A stretch of DNA of 64,000 nucleotides. Source: an uncultured Lachnospiraceae bacterium. Lineage in GTDB: Bacteria; Bacillota; Clostridia; Lachnospirales; Lachnospiraceae. Below, in pieces: positions 25,848 through 34,309 of the stretch. Where the stretch lies: the NCBI GenBank assembly GCA_910584965.1, contig CAJUDZ010000009.1, positions 58,651-122,650 on the forward strand, read 5' to 3'. The translations under genes were made by a program, and so were the position numbers. Within the stretch, counting starts at the first letter, position 1, and each line of letters starts with the position of its first letter. Below the pieces are notes generated by a model that saw only the letters and a list, made by a program, of their open reading frames with translations, made no database searches and was not told the origin of the DNA.

Positions 25848-26291
25848 TCAGTCTGCGTTATCCGGTTCCCCGTCCGACAGTTCCGCCTGCCACGCCAGCA
25901 TATCTGCCAGCGTTATATGATCTACAACTTGATTGACGGCATCGTTGATCTGCTGCCAGATGCGGGTCGTTACACAGCCCGCTTTCCGTCCGCATTCTTC
26001 CTTTTCTTTCCCGACGCAGCTCACCGGCGCCAGATCGCCCTCCGTCAGCCGCAGAATCATTCCCACCGTGTAATCAGAAGGGGCTTTTTTTAAAAGATAG
26101 CCGCCCTGCGCGCCCCGGACGCTTTTCACATAACCGGCCTTATTCAGAGTCGCTATAATCTGCTCCAGATATTTGTCCGATATCTGCTGCCTCTTTGCCA
26201 CATCCTTCAGACAGACCGGGCCATCCATGCTGTGCGTCGCCACATCCAGCATCAGCCGCAGCGCATACCTTCCTTTCGTTGAAATTTTCAT
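25848..26291 (-). CDS. iscR: Rrf2/IscR-family Fe-S cluster-responsive repressor
   Basis: A 147-residue winged-helix regulator starting MKISTKGRYALRLMLDVA. The recognition region is CLKDVAKRQQISDKYLEQI and the wing VRGAQGGYLLKK. Three cysteines in CVGKEKEECGRKAGC can hold a [2Fe-2S] cluster as in IscR. It heads the nifS-nifU operon and an IscR-type 25-bp palindrome overlaps its promoter, so autoregulation by Fe-S status is likely. The ribosome site before 26291 is weak; an upstream start at 26333 or 26351 is possible but unlike the family. Confidence 0.9.
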   Translation of the reverse strand: MKISTKGRYALRLMLDVATHSMDGPVCLKDVAKRQQISDKYLEQIIATLNKAGYVKSVRGAQGGYLLKKAPSDYTVGMILRLTEGDLAPVSCVGKEKEECGRKAGCVTTRIWQQINDAVNQVVDHITLADMLAWQAELSDGEPDNAD

Positions 26292-26477
26292 ATAAAATAA
26301 CCATGCCTTTCTCACATCCCGCGCTATCCGCATGCCCGCCGCTTTGAACACCGGCGCGAACCCGCCTGTGAAAAATTAATTTTTTTTGTCCCGTTCCTGC
26401 CCGGTCCGCAATCTATACCGTGCAGAAACGCTTGTACTTCCAGTTTTCCTATCGCCTTAATATGATTTGCTGTTACT

Positions 26478-26514
26478 ATCTTAGCACAGATATCCTACTT
26501 TGTTAATAGGTTAT
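26478..26514 (-). promoter_or_regulatory. Promoter and 25-bp IscR-type operator of the Fe-S assembly operon
   Basis: Read on the minus strand, TTAACA (26501-26506), 17 bases and TAAGAT (26478-26483) form a promoter. A 25-bp palindrome at 26490-26514, with half-sites ATAACCTA and TAGGATAT, overlaps the -35 element. Its spacing and ends (ATA at one end, TAT at the other) match the IscR type 1 site pattern. About 180 bases of leader separate the promoter from the regulator start. Confidence 0.7.
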
Positions 26515-26527
26515 TGAAATTTTTATG

Positions 26528-27232
26528 TTAAACATGAATCCCAATGATATCCCTGACAACTTCAGACGCAATCATAAGACCCGCCGCAGAGGGAACAAAA
26601 GATATGCTTCCCGGAACGGCGCGTCCCTGTTCGGACAAATATTTTTTAATGGGTTCTTCTTTAGAATATAAGACTTTTAACCGCGGGATGTTCCTCTTCC
26701 GCAGTTCTCTGCGCATGACTTTAGCAAGCGGGCAGACGGAAGTGCTGTAAATATCCGCAATCTCAAATCTGAACGGATTCAGCTTGTTTCCGGTTCCCAT
26801 ACAGCTTATGACCGGCACGCCGGCTTCCTTCGCGCGCACAGCCAGTTCGATTTTGGCCGTTACCGTATCGACGGCGTCCACCACATAAGAATATTTTCCA
26901 AGATCGAAGGCATCCGCATTTTCGGGCAGATAAAAACACTTGAATACACTTACCGCAGCATTTGGATTGACAGACATAATCCGATCCTTCATCACATCCG
27001 CCTTATCTTTACCAATCGTGTCAAAAGATGCGATAATCTGCCTGTTGATGTTCGTTATGCTCACTTTGTCATGATCGATCAGATCAAGTCGGCCGATGCC
27101 GGCTCTCGCCAGCGCTTCCGCCGCATATCCGCCGACGCCGCCGATTCCAAAGACCGCCACATGCGAATGCCGCAGCCTGTCCATCGCTTCCTGTCCCAGT
27201 AAAAGTTCTGTTCTTGTAAATTGTTCCGGCAT
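26528..27232 (-). CDS. tcdA: tRNA threonylcarbamoyladenosine dehydratase
   Basis: A 234-residue ThiF/E1-like enzyme that uses ATP to close t6A into cyclic ct6A on tRNA. The nucleotide-binding loop is VAVFGIGGVGGYAAEALARAG, then DLIDHDKVSITNINRQ, VVDAVDTVTAK and the C-terminal PGSISFVPSAAGL. GAGGGAG lies just ahead of the ATG. It follows ecfT by 14 bases and probably shares that transcript. The Sua5 gene of the same modification pathway is at 17248-18297. Confidence 0.93.
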   Translation of the reverse strand: MPEQFTRTELLLGQEAMDRLRHSHVAVFGIGGVGGYAAEALARAGIGRLDLIDHDKVSITNINRQIIASFDTIGKDKADVMKDRIMSVNPNAAVSVFKCFYLPENADAFDLGKYSYVVDAVDTVTAKIELAVRAKEAGVPVISCMGTGNKLNPFRFEIADIYSTSVCPLAKVMRRELRKRNIPRLKVLYSKEEPIKKYLSEQGRAVPGSISFVPSAAGLMIASEVVRDIIGIHV

Positions 27233-27246
27233 AACTCCCTCACTTC

Positions 27247-28074
27247 TTACAGAAACGGATTATAAAAACGGCTGCCATCCCAAAATGTGATGACAAAGGC
27301 CGCAGCCGTAAAAAGAACAACAACCACAAGCGTCAGGTAATCATTCCTCTTAAAAGGCCTTTCGGAATACCAGGTACGTTTTTTATGCTTGCCGAATCCG
27401 CGAAGTTCCATGGCATTGCTGACCACGTCAATCCGATCCATGCTGGAAAAAACGAGCGGAAAAATAATCGAAGCCATGCTTCTGATCCGACTGGCAAACG
27501 GCGCCTTTTTCGACATCTCGATTCCTCTTGCCTCCTGTGCATGTTTGATCTTTGCGAAATCGTCCTGCACATCCGGAATATACCGGAGCGCAATCGCCAT
27601 GGCATAACCGATATTGTAATGGATTCCCACCTTATTCATGGACGCGGCAAACTCGCTCGGATTCGTCGTCACGATAAACATAAAAACAGCCGGAATAACC
27701 GTCAGATATTTAACCATCACGTTAAATTCGTAAAAAAGCTGCTCCTTTGTCACCGTATAGCGGCCGAATAAATGCCATAACGGCGTCTCCGTTCCATAAA
27801 TCTTTGTTCCCTGTCCGGGAGAAAAGAAAAATATGGCGATCAGATTGATGCACAAAAACAGCATAATAAATTTGAACACCGTTCCGACCTGCTTCCATTT
27901 GGTCTTTGACATCGCAAATATCACAAGACTCAGCACAAGCATCACCAGCAGCACTCTTGTATCATAGGAAATCATGCTTGTGATCGACCACAGCAGAAAA
28001 AAAATGAGTTTCGTGACACCGCTCAGTCTGTGAATCCATGTATCTTTTTCTTCATAGGACAATACCCGCGACAC
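27247..28074 (-). CDS. ecfT: Energy-coupling factor transporter, membrane T component
   Basis: A 275-residue membrane protein with about five helices that links the ATPases to the substrate-binding S component. The two coupling motifs are present: AQEARGIEMSK and MELRGFGKHKK, each with the diagnostic Arg-Gly. The gene starts with GTG at 28074, overlapping the TAG stop of the ATPase gene by one base, which implies coupled translation. Confidence 0.92.
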   Translation of the reverse strand: MSRVLSYEEKDTWIHRLSGVTKLIFFLLWSITSMISYDTRVLLVMLVLSLVIFAMSKTKWKQVGTVFKFIMLFLCINLIAIFFFSPGQGTKIYGTETPLWHLFGRYTVTKEQLFYEFNVMVKYLTVIPAVFMFIVTTNPSEFAASMNKVGIHYNIGYAMAIALRYIPDVQDDFAKIKHAQEARGIEMSKKAPFASRIRSMASIIFPLVFSSMDRIDVVSNAMELRGFGKHKKRTWYSERPFKRNDYLTLVVVVLFTAAAFVITFWDGSRFYNPFL

Positions 28075-29804
28075 TATTCCGCCTCCTTTTCCCTTCCGTT
28101 TTCCCGTTCATAGTAAATAAAACAGTCTACAAAATCAGATGGTTTTTCAATGCCGCACCCTACCGCAAGATCGTAGAGCGACGTTCTCTTCAAATACGCT
28201 TTCTGCGTCAGCACATCATCCGTCAATACCTCGCTCGGCTTCTCGTCCGCCAGAAGCTGTCCTTCCGCGATAACAAGCGCACGGTCCGTATATTCCAGCA
28301 TCAGGTGCATATCATGCGTTATCATAACTATCGTTATTCCACTGTTTTTATTGATTTCTTTCAAAAACTCCATGATTTCCGTATAGTGCCTGTAATCCTG
28401 CCCCGCCGTCGGTTCGTCCAGAATAATCACATCGGGATTCATTACCAGAATGGAAGCGATCGTCACGCGCTTCTTCTGTCCGTAGCTGAGCGCCGATATC
28501 GGCCAGTTTCGGAAAGGATACAAGCCGCAGATTTTTAACGTCTCATGTACTCTTTTCTCGATCTCTTCGGGTTCCACACCCCGCACCTGCAGACCGAGCG
28601 CCACTTCTTCAAAAATCATCGTCTTGCTGATCATCTGATTCGGATTCTGCATGACAAGACCGATGCTTTCTCCTCTTTCTTTGATCGAACGCGTCAGAAG
28701 GTCTTCTCCATGCAGGGAAATGCTGCCTCTGTCCGGCATCAGAAAACCGCAGATCAGGTTGGAAAGCGTTGACTTCCCCGCACCGTTTTTTCCCACAATA
28801 CTGAGCATTTCCCCTTTATGTATCCGGAACGATACATCCTTCAGAACCGGTCTGCCGGGCGTATAGGCGAAGTCCAGGTCTTTCACTTCCAGAATGACTT
28901 CCTCATCCCATTTCCGCTCCGGGATGACGGTCTGCCGGAACCACTCGCCAACCTGTCCTTTGTAATTCTCAAGCCGCCCCGTTTCCTTCATCTTTCGGAT
29001 ATCCGAAGGAAAACTGTCCGCCGTAATCCGGCACCCGGCATATTTTAAAGCCGTCACATATAAAGGCTCTCTGATCCCTTCCTTCTGCAGTATCCCGCCC
29101 GACAAAAGCTCATCCGGCGTCATATCCGCCACGATTCTGCCCTCGCCGACTACGACAATCCGGTCGGCTCCGCAGGTCAGCGCATCTTCCAGACGATGCT
29201 CTATAATAACAACTGTTGTTTTTTCTTCTCTGTGAATCTGGTCGATCAGCTCAATGGCCCGCTTTCCCGTCGCCGGGTCGAGATTGGCCAGCGGTTCGTC
29301 AAACAACAGAATATCTACCTGATCGATCATAACGCCCGCCATGGATACTCTCTGTTTCTGCCCGCCGGAAAGCGCCCCCGGCGCATTGCCGAGCACCGAC
29401 TGTACCTCCACCGTTTCGGAAACTCTGGCCACCCGCTCGAACATCTCTTTCTGCGGTATCATATCGTTTTCCAGCGCAAAGGCGATATCTTCCGCAACGG
29501 TCAGTCCGATGAACTGCCCGTCCGTATCCTGAAGCACCGTTCCGACCAGTTTGGATAATCCAAAGATTCCAAGTTTTTCAGGATTCCGTCCGGCAACCGA
29601 ATAAGTCCCCGTAATCTCCCCTTTATAGGAAAAAGGCACAAGGCCGTTAATACAATGCGCCAGCGTGGATTTTCCGGAGCCGGAAGGCCCCACGATCAAC
29701 ACCTTTTCCCCCGGGTAAATCGACAGATTGATATCCCTGATCGTCGGTTCTTTCTGAGATCGATATTTAAATGAAAAATTTTTAAATTCAATAATCGGTT
29801 CCAT
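28074..29804 (-). CDS. Energy-coupling factor transporter, fused double ATPase
   Basis: A 576-residue protein containing two complete ABC ATPase domains in tandem. Domain 1 (1-240): Walker A GPSGSGKST, signature LSGGQ, Walker B LLFDEPLANLD. Domain 2 (about 295-560): GKNGAGKST, LSYGQ, IILDEPTAGQD. Each domain ends with a switch His (IIEHRLEDAL and MITHDMHLML). It therefore replaces separate EcfA1 and EcfA2 subunits, as in YkoD-type systems. The start at 29804 has GAGAGGG 4 bases ahead. It lies between the S and T genes. Confidence 0.93.
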   Translation of the reverse strand: MEPIIEFKNFSFKYRSQKEPTIRDINLSIYPGEKVLIVGPSGSGKSTLAHCINGLVPFSYKGEITGTYSVAGRNPEKLGIFGLSKLVGTVLQDTDGQFIGLTVAEDIAFALENDMIPQKEMFERVARVSETVEVQSVLGNAPGALSGGQKQRVSMAGVMIDQVDILLFDEPLANLDPATGKRAIELIDQIHREEKTTVVIIEHRLEDALTCGADRIVVVGEGRIVADMTPDELLSGGILQKEGIREPLYVTALKYAGCRITADSFPSDIRKMKETGRLENYKGQVGEWFRQTVIPERKWDEEVILEVKDLDFAYTPGRPVLKDVSFRIHKGEMLSIVGKNGAGKSTLSNLICGFLMPDRGSISLHGEDLLTRSIKERGESIGLVMQNPNQMISKTMIFEEVALGLQVRGVEPEEIEKRVHETLKICGLYPFRNWPISALSYGQKKRVTIASILVMNPDVIILDEPTAGQDYRHYTEIMEFLKEINKNSGITIVMITHDMHLMLEYTDRALVIAEGQLLADEKPSEVLTDDVLTQKAYLKRTSLYDLAVGCGIEKPSDFVDCFIYYERENGREKEAE

Positions 29805-29920
29805 GAATCCCTCTCGTTCTCCTGCTTCCTCTTTCTCTTCTTCCGAACGCGCCGTAGAAAGATGCCCTCTTTCCACCCTCTCCATACACCAAAAATGCCC
29901 CTGTATGAAAAATTCCACAA

Positions 29921-29947
29921 AAGAATGCCCGTAAAACGGGCATTCTT
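29921..29947 (-). terminator. Hairpin between ECF S and A genes
   Basis: An 11-bp perfect stem (29921-29931 with 29937-29947) and a 5-base loop; T-rich sequence follows on the minus strand. It would end or reduce transcription after the S gene, giving more S component than ATPase. Confidence 0.8.
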
Positions 29948-29985
29948 TCAGTTGAAAAGGACCTGCTGTACAGGCCTTTCCCACC

Positions 29986-30540
29986 TTAGTCTTCTTTACT
30001 CAGGCTCGACGATTTCCCGCCGATCTTGGAATAACCGACAGCGATCAGCGTACCGAGAATACCTATGATAATGATATTACCGAGGAACGCCCATGCGCCC
30101 TGCGCGAAAACTTTTCCGGCCGGCTCCGCATAAATCACGATATCGAGAATCGGCGCTACCGCAATCCATGCCACCGCATTCGCGATGATTTGTACTATAT
30201 TAAATAATACAATTTCCTTTGCTCCGAAGCCACCTTCTTTGATCGCGAATTTCTTCGCAAAAATACCGATCGCAGCGCCTGCTACCATTTCCGGGAATAC
30301 CCAGCTCCACCATATGCTGCCATAGAAAAGGGCATCGCCCAGCGCATGTCCCAAAAGACCGACAATACCGCCGACAACCGGGCCGAATACTGCCGCCAGG
30401 AACGCCATCAGCGCCGCCCTCGGCTGTAAAGCCGTATTTGGAATAAAACCGAGCGGGATCTGCACTTCCGTCAAAGCAACGAACAGTGCGGTTCCGATAC
30501 CGATCGCTACTACCTCTTTAATGCCAAACTTACTTTTCAT
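29986..30540 (-). CDS. ECF transporter S component, UPF0397 family
   Basis: A 184-residue membrane protein with five or six helices. The block GFIPNTALQPRAALMAFLAAVFGPVVGGIVGLLGHALGDA and YGSIWWSWVF is diagnostic of UPF0397, members of which are annotated as riboflavin or thiamine-precursor transporters. It binds the substrate outside the cell and works with the T and fused A proteins encoded just downstream. GGAGG precedes the ATG. No known vitamin riboswitch was recognised upstream, so the substrate stays open. Confidence 0.85.
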   Translation of the reverse strand: MKSKFGIKEVVAIGIGTALFVALTEVQIPLGFIPNTALQPRAALMAFLAAVFGPVVGGIVGLLGHALGDALFYGSIWWSWVFPEMVAGAAIGIFAKKFAIKEGGFGAKEIVLFNIVQIIANAVAWIAVAPILDIVIYAEPAGKVFAQGAWAFLGNIIIIGILGTLIAVGYSKIGGKSSSLSKED

Positions 30541-30649
30541 GTTACTTCTCCTCCTTCATAATTGCACGGCCATCCTTTATGGCCATGATCTATATGAAAC
30601 TTTCGCCGTTCCGAACGGGTTCCCGCCGCGAATGGCAAAAGCCATATAT

Positions 30650-32350
30650 TCAGTTCCCGTTTACGTATTCTGCAATCGCATCCCAGACGATGGGCGATTC
30701 CAGTCCGAGTCTCCATTCCGCAACACCGGCGATATTATATTTCTTCATAATGTTCAGCTTGACTTTGAGGGATTCCACATCCTCCAGCCATACCTGATAA
30801 TAGCTGTTGCCGGACTGATATTCACCGTAGTTCTGACAGGTCTCTTCATCCCAGCTTGTCACGATTCCGTGATTCCGGATATATTCCTGCGCCATATCCA
30901 TGCCGACAACCTGACTCGTCACCGTCGTACCGTTCGTCTCCCATATTCTTGTATAGAAAGGCACCGCGTTAATAACCTTCTCCGGCGGGACTTCCGCAAC
31001 GGTGTTCGCAATACCGTTTTCCACAAAATTGATCGACGCCACGGAACCGGCCTCCTCGCTGTTGCCGTGATGCTCGTCATAACCCATGATAATTACATAA
31101 TCGGCAACCACGCCCTGTTCTTTGCGGTGGTAATAGTTGTTATAGCCCATCGGCACGTAATTATCCACCGATAAAACGATGCCGTTCGCCCGGCACGGAA
31201 TCGAAAGTTCCCTGATAAACTCAATAAAGCCCTCTCCCGCATCCACGCCGATATTTTCAAAGTCGATGTTCAGTCCGTCCAGATCATATTCCAGCGCCGT
31301 CGCGATCAGATTGTCGATCAGGCGCGTCCTCACGCTCGTCCGGGAAAGAATCTCATACATATCGAGCGTTTCCGCATCCGTAATGTTACTGATCAGCGCC
31401 CATACTTCAAGCCCTCTCTCATGGGCGGCATTAACATACTCTTTAGAAGCAAGGCTTGTAAAATCTCCCTGACTGCCTGTCAGTATAAACCAGGTCGGAG
31501 AAATCGTATTAATGCCCTGCGTTGTCATAAGAACTTCGTTTAACGTATCATTTCCGGCCATGCTGTATATCGCATGCCATCCCAGATTGATCGTGTGATC
31601 TCTCGCGATGCTCGTATACTCCGGCTCCGCATAATCCGTTACCGGAACGGGATTCTCGCTGTACTTCTCCGACAGCCGCTTATTCTCCACATATCCGATA
31701 TAGGAATCCCGCGTTTTTACCTTCGTCCAGTTCTCCATCTCCTCCAGAATGATAACGCTGTCTCCGGCCGCCACATCCGTCAGGATTTCGCTTTTGATGC
31801 CGCCCTGATATCGTACCTGTGTATCTTTTATGATATCCGCCGCCTGCCGTTCATTCCATTCCGTATAGACCTGTACACGGTACGGTTCTCCGAAAACCTT
31901 ATAGGAAAAATTCGTGTATTTTTTAATATAATCCGCCGCGACATAAAGAACATCCCCTTCATATCTCGCAATCACATACCCGACGTCCTTCGCGTCTCCG
32001 GCGCTGGTGCTGTAAACGGATGTGCCGATTTCCGAACGGATGATGGAATCCGGCGTCGTATATATAAGAAGACTTTCCAGCTTGTCTTCATAAAATCTGT
32101 CGTTAAAGTATTTATGCACTGTGGCAAAATCAAAATAGCAGACACCATCCCAGATCTTCGCGTATTCCTCGACCTGAGCGTCCTGCATGATAATCGCCGC
32201 GTCATCCTCTTCCATAAGTCCGAAATAAGCTTCCAGATCCGCCCGTTCTTTCGAATAGGAATATTTCTCTATCAGTTTTGCTCCCAATCCTGCTGCCGCG
32301 ACAACCAAAATAAGGACGATCGCGACAATCACCGGAATTATTTTTTTCAT
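30650..32350 (-). CDS. Membrane-anchored GH18 glycosidase with SH3-like domain
   Basis: A 566-residue exported protein. An N-terminal anchor (IIPVIVAIVLILVVAAAGLG) leads to a middle region with an SH3-type wall-binding segment (about 185-235, VIILEEMENWTKVKTRDSYIGYVENKRL). The C-terminal GH18 barrel (about 250-566) has the catalytic motif DGLNIDFE at 358-365, with Glu365 as acid. The relatives act on peptidoglycan or spore wall N-acetylglucosamine bonds (YdhD/SleL type). GGAG lies ahead of the ATG. Confidence 0.9.
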   Translation of the reverse strand: MKKIIPVIVAIVLILVVAAAGLGAKLIEKYSYSKERADLEAYFGLMEEDDAAIIMQDAQVEEYAKIWDGVCYFDFATVHKYFNDRFYEDKLESLLIYTTPDSIIRSEIGTSVYSTSAGDAKDVGYVIARYEGDVLYVAADYIKKYTNFSYKVFGEPYRVQVYTEWNERQAADIIKDTQVRYQGGIKSEILTDVAAGDSVIILEEMENWTKVKTRDSYIGYVENKRLSEKYSENPVPVTDYAEPEYTSIARDHTINLGWHAIYSMAGNDTLNEVLMTTQGINTISPTWFILTGSQGDFTSLASKEYVNAAHERGLEVWALISNITDAETLDMYEILSRTSVRTRLIDNLIATALEYDLDGLNIDFENIGVDAGEGFIEFIRELSIPCRANGIVLSVDNYVPMGYNNYYHRKEQGVVADYVIIMGYDEHHGNSEEAGSVASINFVENGIANTVAEVPPEKVINAVPFYTRIWETNGTTVTSQVVGMDMAQEYIRNHGIVTSWDEETCQNYGEYQSGNSYYQVWLEDVESLKVKLNIMKKYNIAGVAEWRLGLESPIVWDAIAEYVNGN

Positions 32351-32414
32351 TCATCCAGCTCCTTTCTGACCGCCCTTATTATACCAGACTATTCTTTCAG
32401 CGTCATTAATATTT

Positions 32415-32624
32415 TTACTTTTTTTGACTCTTTTTGCGTTTTGTGTCAAAAGAAGCGGGGACTTCCTGTTTAAAAAGTATATCCGCAAAATAACAGTCCA
32501 GACACCCCCGCCCATATCCGGCCGTCACTCCAAAAGGCACTCCGTGATGCAGCAACAAACGGTACCGGCCGGATAACCGGCTGGCAGGTTTAAAAAGAAT
32601 AATCAAGACGTCTCCGACGCGCAT
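32415..32624 (-). other. Possible small ORF in a 680-bp intergenic gap (32351-33029)
   Basis: The gap contains an open frame of 69 codons on the minus strand (VGDVLIILFKPASRLSGRYR near the start, GRGCLDCYFAD later). It has no ribosome site and no recognised family, so it may not be translated. The rest of the gap (32625-32937) is AT rich with no gene that I can support; the mecA promoter is at its right end. Confidence 0.2.
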
Positions 32625-32937
32625 AAAAATTTAAAAAATACCTGTATAACCTTTTCAATCCCTGTGAATTATAATTGTGAAAACGAATGAAAAAAATTAT
32701 TCTACGATCAGGCACATAAGCCTGTAAGACTTCCTCATACTATATTAAGAATGAACATAAACCCTCTTCATTCCGAATATGAGAAACAGATTTCCCTGAA
32801 AAAATTTTAATTTGCACATTGCCCCCTTCCCATGCAGACTGTCAGGAGACATCTTGTGATCATTATATCCACGATTTGACAAAAAAGCAAGCAAAATCCA
32901 AAAATATAAAAATTTTTTAAAGAGTTTTGTCATACTA

Positions 32938-33012
32938 TTGACTAAAATTAATACAAAGTATAAGATACTTTTAGTTTCGTCTTCACATACATTAACAGTA
33001 TCAGTATCTTAT
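32938..33012 (+). promoter_or_regulatory. mecA promoter with flanking inverted repeat
   Basis: TTGACT (32938-32943), a 17-base spacer and TAAGAT (32961-32966) form a promoter. ATAAGATAC (32960-32968), over the -10, is inverted as GTATCTTAT at 33004-33012, a possible operator pair. The ATG of mecA is at 33030. Confidence 0.55.
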
Positions 33013-33029
33013 AGTAAGGACGTGATATT

Positions 33030-33779
33030 ATGAAAATCGAAAAAGTAAATGAGCACCAGATTCGCTGCACGCTCACAAGGGAAGACCTTGCAGATAGAGA
33101 ACTGAAAATAAGTGAACTCGCCTACGGCACGGAAAAAGCCAAAAGCCTGTTTCGCGACATGATGCAGCAGGCCGCCTGCGAATGCGGTTTTGAAGCGGAA
33201 GATATCCCGCTGATGATTGAAGCGATTCCGTTAAACGCGGAATGTATCGTTCTGATTATTACCAAAGTAGAAGATCCGGAAGAACTGGATACCCGCTTTT
33301 CCAAGTTTGCGCCTTCCGTACATCATGAAGAGCCTGAGGATTCCGAAGATATCATGGAAGCCTTTGCCGACAGCGCCGACGAAATGCTGGATATGCTGCG
33401 GAAAATGGACCAGCAGAGCCGCTCCTCTTCCGTTTCCGGAGCGGGAAGCAAACAGCCTGCCGCATCAAACGATACCGTGCAGGCGGCGCATACGCCCCGT
33501 ATGTTCGCATTCTCTTCTCTGTACGACATCATGCGGTTCGCTCATATTGCCGCACCGCTGTGCCATAATGCTAATTCTCTATACAGAAAAGAAAACGACG
33601 GTTCCTATCTGCTGTTAGTCAGTCCGGCCGACTCCGCTGCGGATTTTAACCGGCTTTGCAATATGCTTACCGAATACGGCAGGCAGGAACGTTTTTCCGC
33701 CGCCGTGGAATCCTATCTGGAAGAACACTGTGAATCGGTCATCCGAAACAGCGCGCTTCAGTCGCTGGCCGCGATTTAG
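33030..33779 (+). CDS. mecA: Adaptor protein MecA
   Basis: A 249-residue adaptor that brings substrates to the ClpC protease. The N-terminal substrate-binding domain (MKIEKVNEHQIRCTLTREDL, then ELAYGTEKAKSLFRDMMQQA) and the C-terminal ClpC-binding domain (FSSLYDIMRFAH, SLYRKENDGSYLLLV, EYGRQERFSAAVESYLEEH) are both present, with an acidic linker between them. AAGGACGTG stands ahead of the ATG. It is a single-gene unit ending at a bidirectional hairpin. Confidence 0.92.
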   Translation: MKIEKVNEHQIRCTLTREDLADRELKISELAYGTEKAKSLFRDMMQQAACECGFEAEDIPLMIEAIPLNAECIVLIITKVEDPEELDTRFSKFAPSVHHEEPEDSEDIMEAFADSADEMLDMLRKMDQQSRSSSVSGAGSKQPAASNDTVQAAHTPRMFAFSSLYDIMRFAHIAAPLCHNANSLYRKENDGSYLLLVSPADSAADFNRLCNMLTEYGRQERFSAAVESYLEEHCESVIRNSALQSLAAI

Positions 33780-33843
33780 ATCACAATTCCTGTCTGAAGG
33801 CCGTTGCGATTACGGCAATTTTCTATCAAATTTCTATCAAATG

Positions 33844-33889
33844 AAAAAACCCATCGGAATGCTGTGTACATCCATTCCGGTGGGTTTTT
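33844..33889. terminator. Bidirectional terminator between mecA and a DUF1858 gene
   Basis: A long stem with A run on the left and T run on the right (AAAAAACCCATCGGAATG paired with CATTCCGGTGGGTTTTT), about 10-base loop. It serves the two convergent genes. Confidence 0.85.
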
Positions 33890-33926
33890 CTGATGATTCT
33901 GCGGAAGTGTCCGCCTGACTGCATTC

Positions 33927-34121
33927 CTATAACGCCGCAATCTGTGCCATCAGATCATCAATATTCATCCCGTGCACCATTGCCGCCTCTTCCAGAGATT
34001 CTCCCTGCGCCGACGGACATCCGAGACAGTGCATCCCGGCGTTCATCAGAATGGGAGCCACATCCGGGTTGGTTCTCAAAATTTCGCCAATCGTCATATC
34101 CTTTGTAATTTCTGCCATCAT
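33927..34121 (-). CDS. DUF1858 small redox-disulfide protein
   Basis: A 64-residue protein of the DUF1858 family (hybrid-cluster-protein-associated redox disulfide domain). It shows TIGEILRTNPDVAPILMNAGMHCLGCPSAQGE with the CxxC pair, and the closing helix NIDDLMAQIA. The cysteines probably undergo thiol-disulfide exchange or bind a metal. GGAGG lies just before two adjacent ATGs. It has its own promoter at 34240-34268 and stands alone. Confidence 0.88.
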   Translation of the reverse strand: MMAEITKDMTIGEILRTNPDVAPILMNAGMHCLGCPSAQGESLEEAAMVHGMNIDDLMAQIAAL

Positions 34122-34239
34122 TCATACCTCCGATTTTCTCTGATTTCCTCCCGTCCGGCAAGAAACCCTTTTCCCTGTCCGGTGAAGGTTGTTTACACGG
34201 TATCAGTCTTTCCTGCCGTGCCCGTTTTATGCTTTATAC

Positions 34240-34268
34240 AGTATAAGCCGAAAATGTATTTACTGCAA
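34240..34268 (-). promoter_or_regulatory. Promoter of the DUF1858 gene
   Basis: On the minus strand TTGCAG (34263-34268) and TATACT (34240-34245) are separated by 17 bases. A leader of about 110 bases follows, with a CACGG/CCGTG stem, before the GGAGG site. Confidence 0.6.
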
Positions 34269-34309
34269 GTTCTGTTTTTACGGCCCGAAGGACATGCGGC
34301 CTTTTATCG

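Noticed and set aside
26352..26477. Longer N-terminus for the Rrf2 regulator
   Set aside because: The extra residues are unlike the family, which begins MKISTKGRYA; the weak ribosome site leaves slight doubt.
30541..30649. Riboswitch ahead of the ECF S gene
   Set aside because: There are short stems, but I could not match the conserved parts of the FMN or TPP classes; a covariance-model search would decide.
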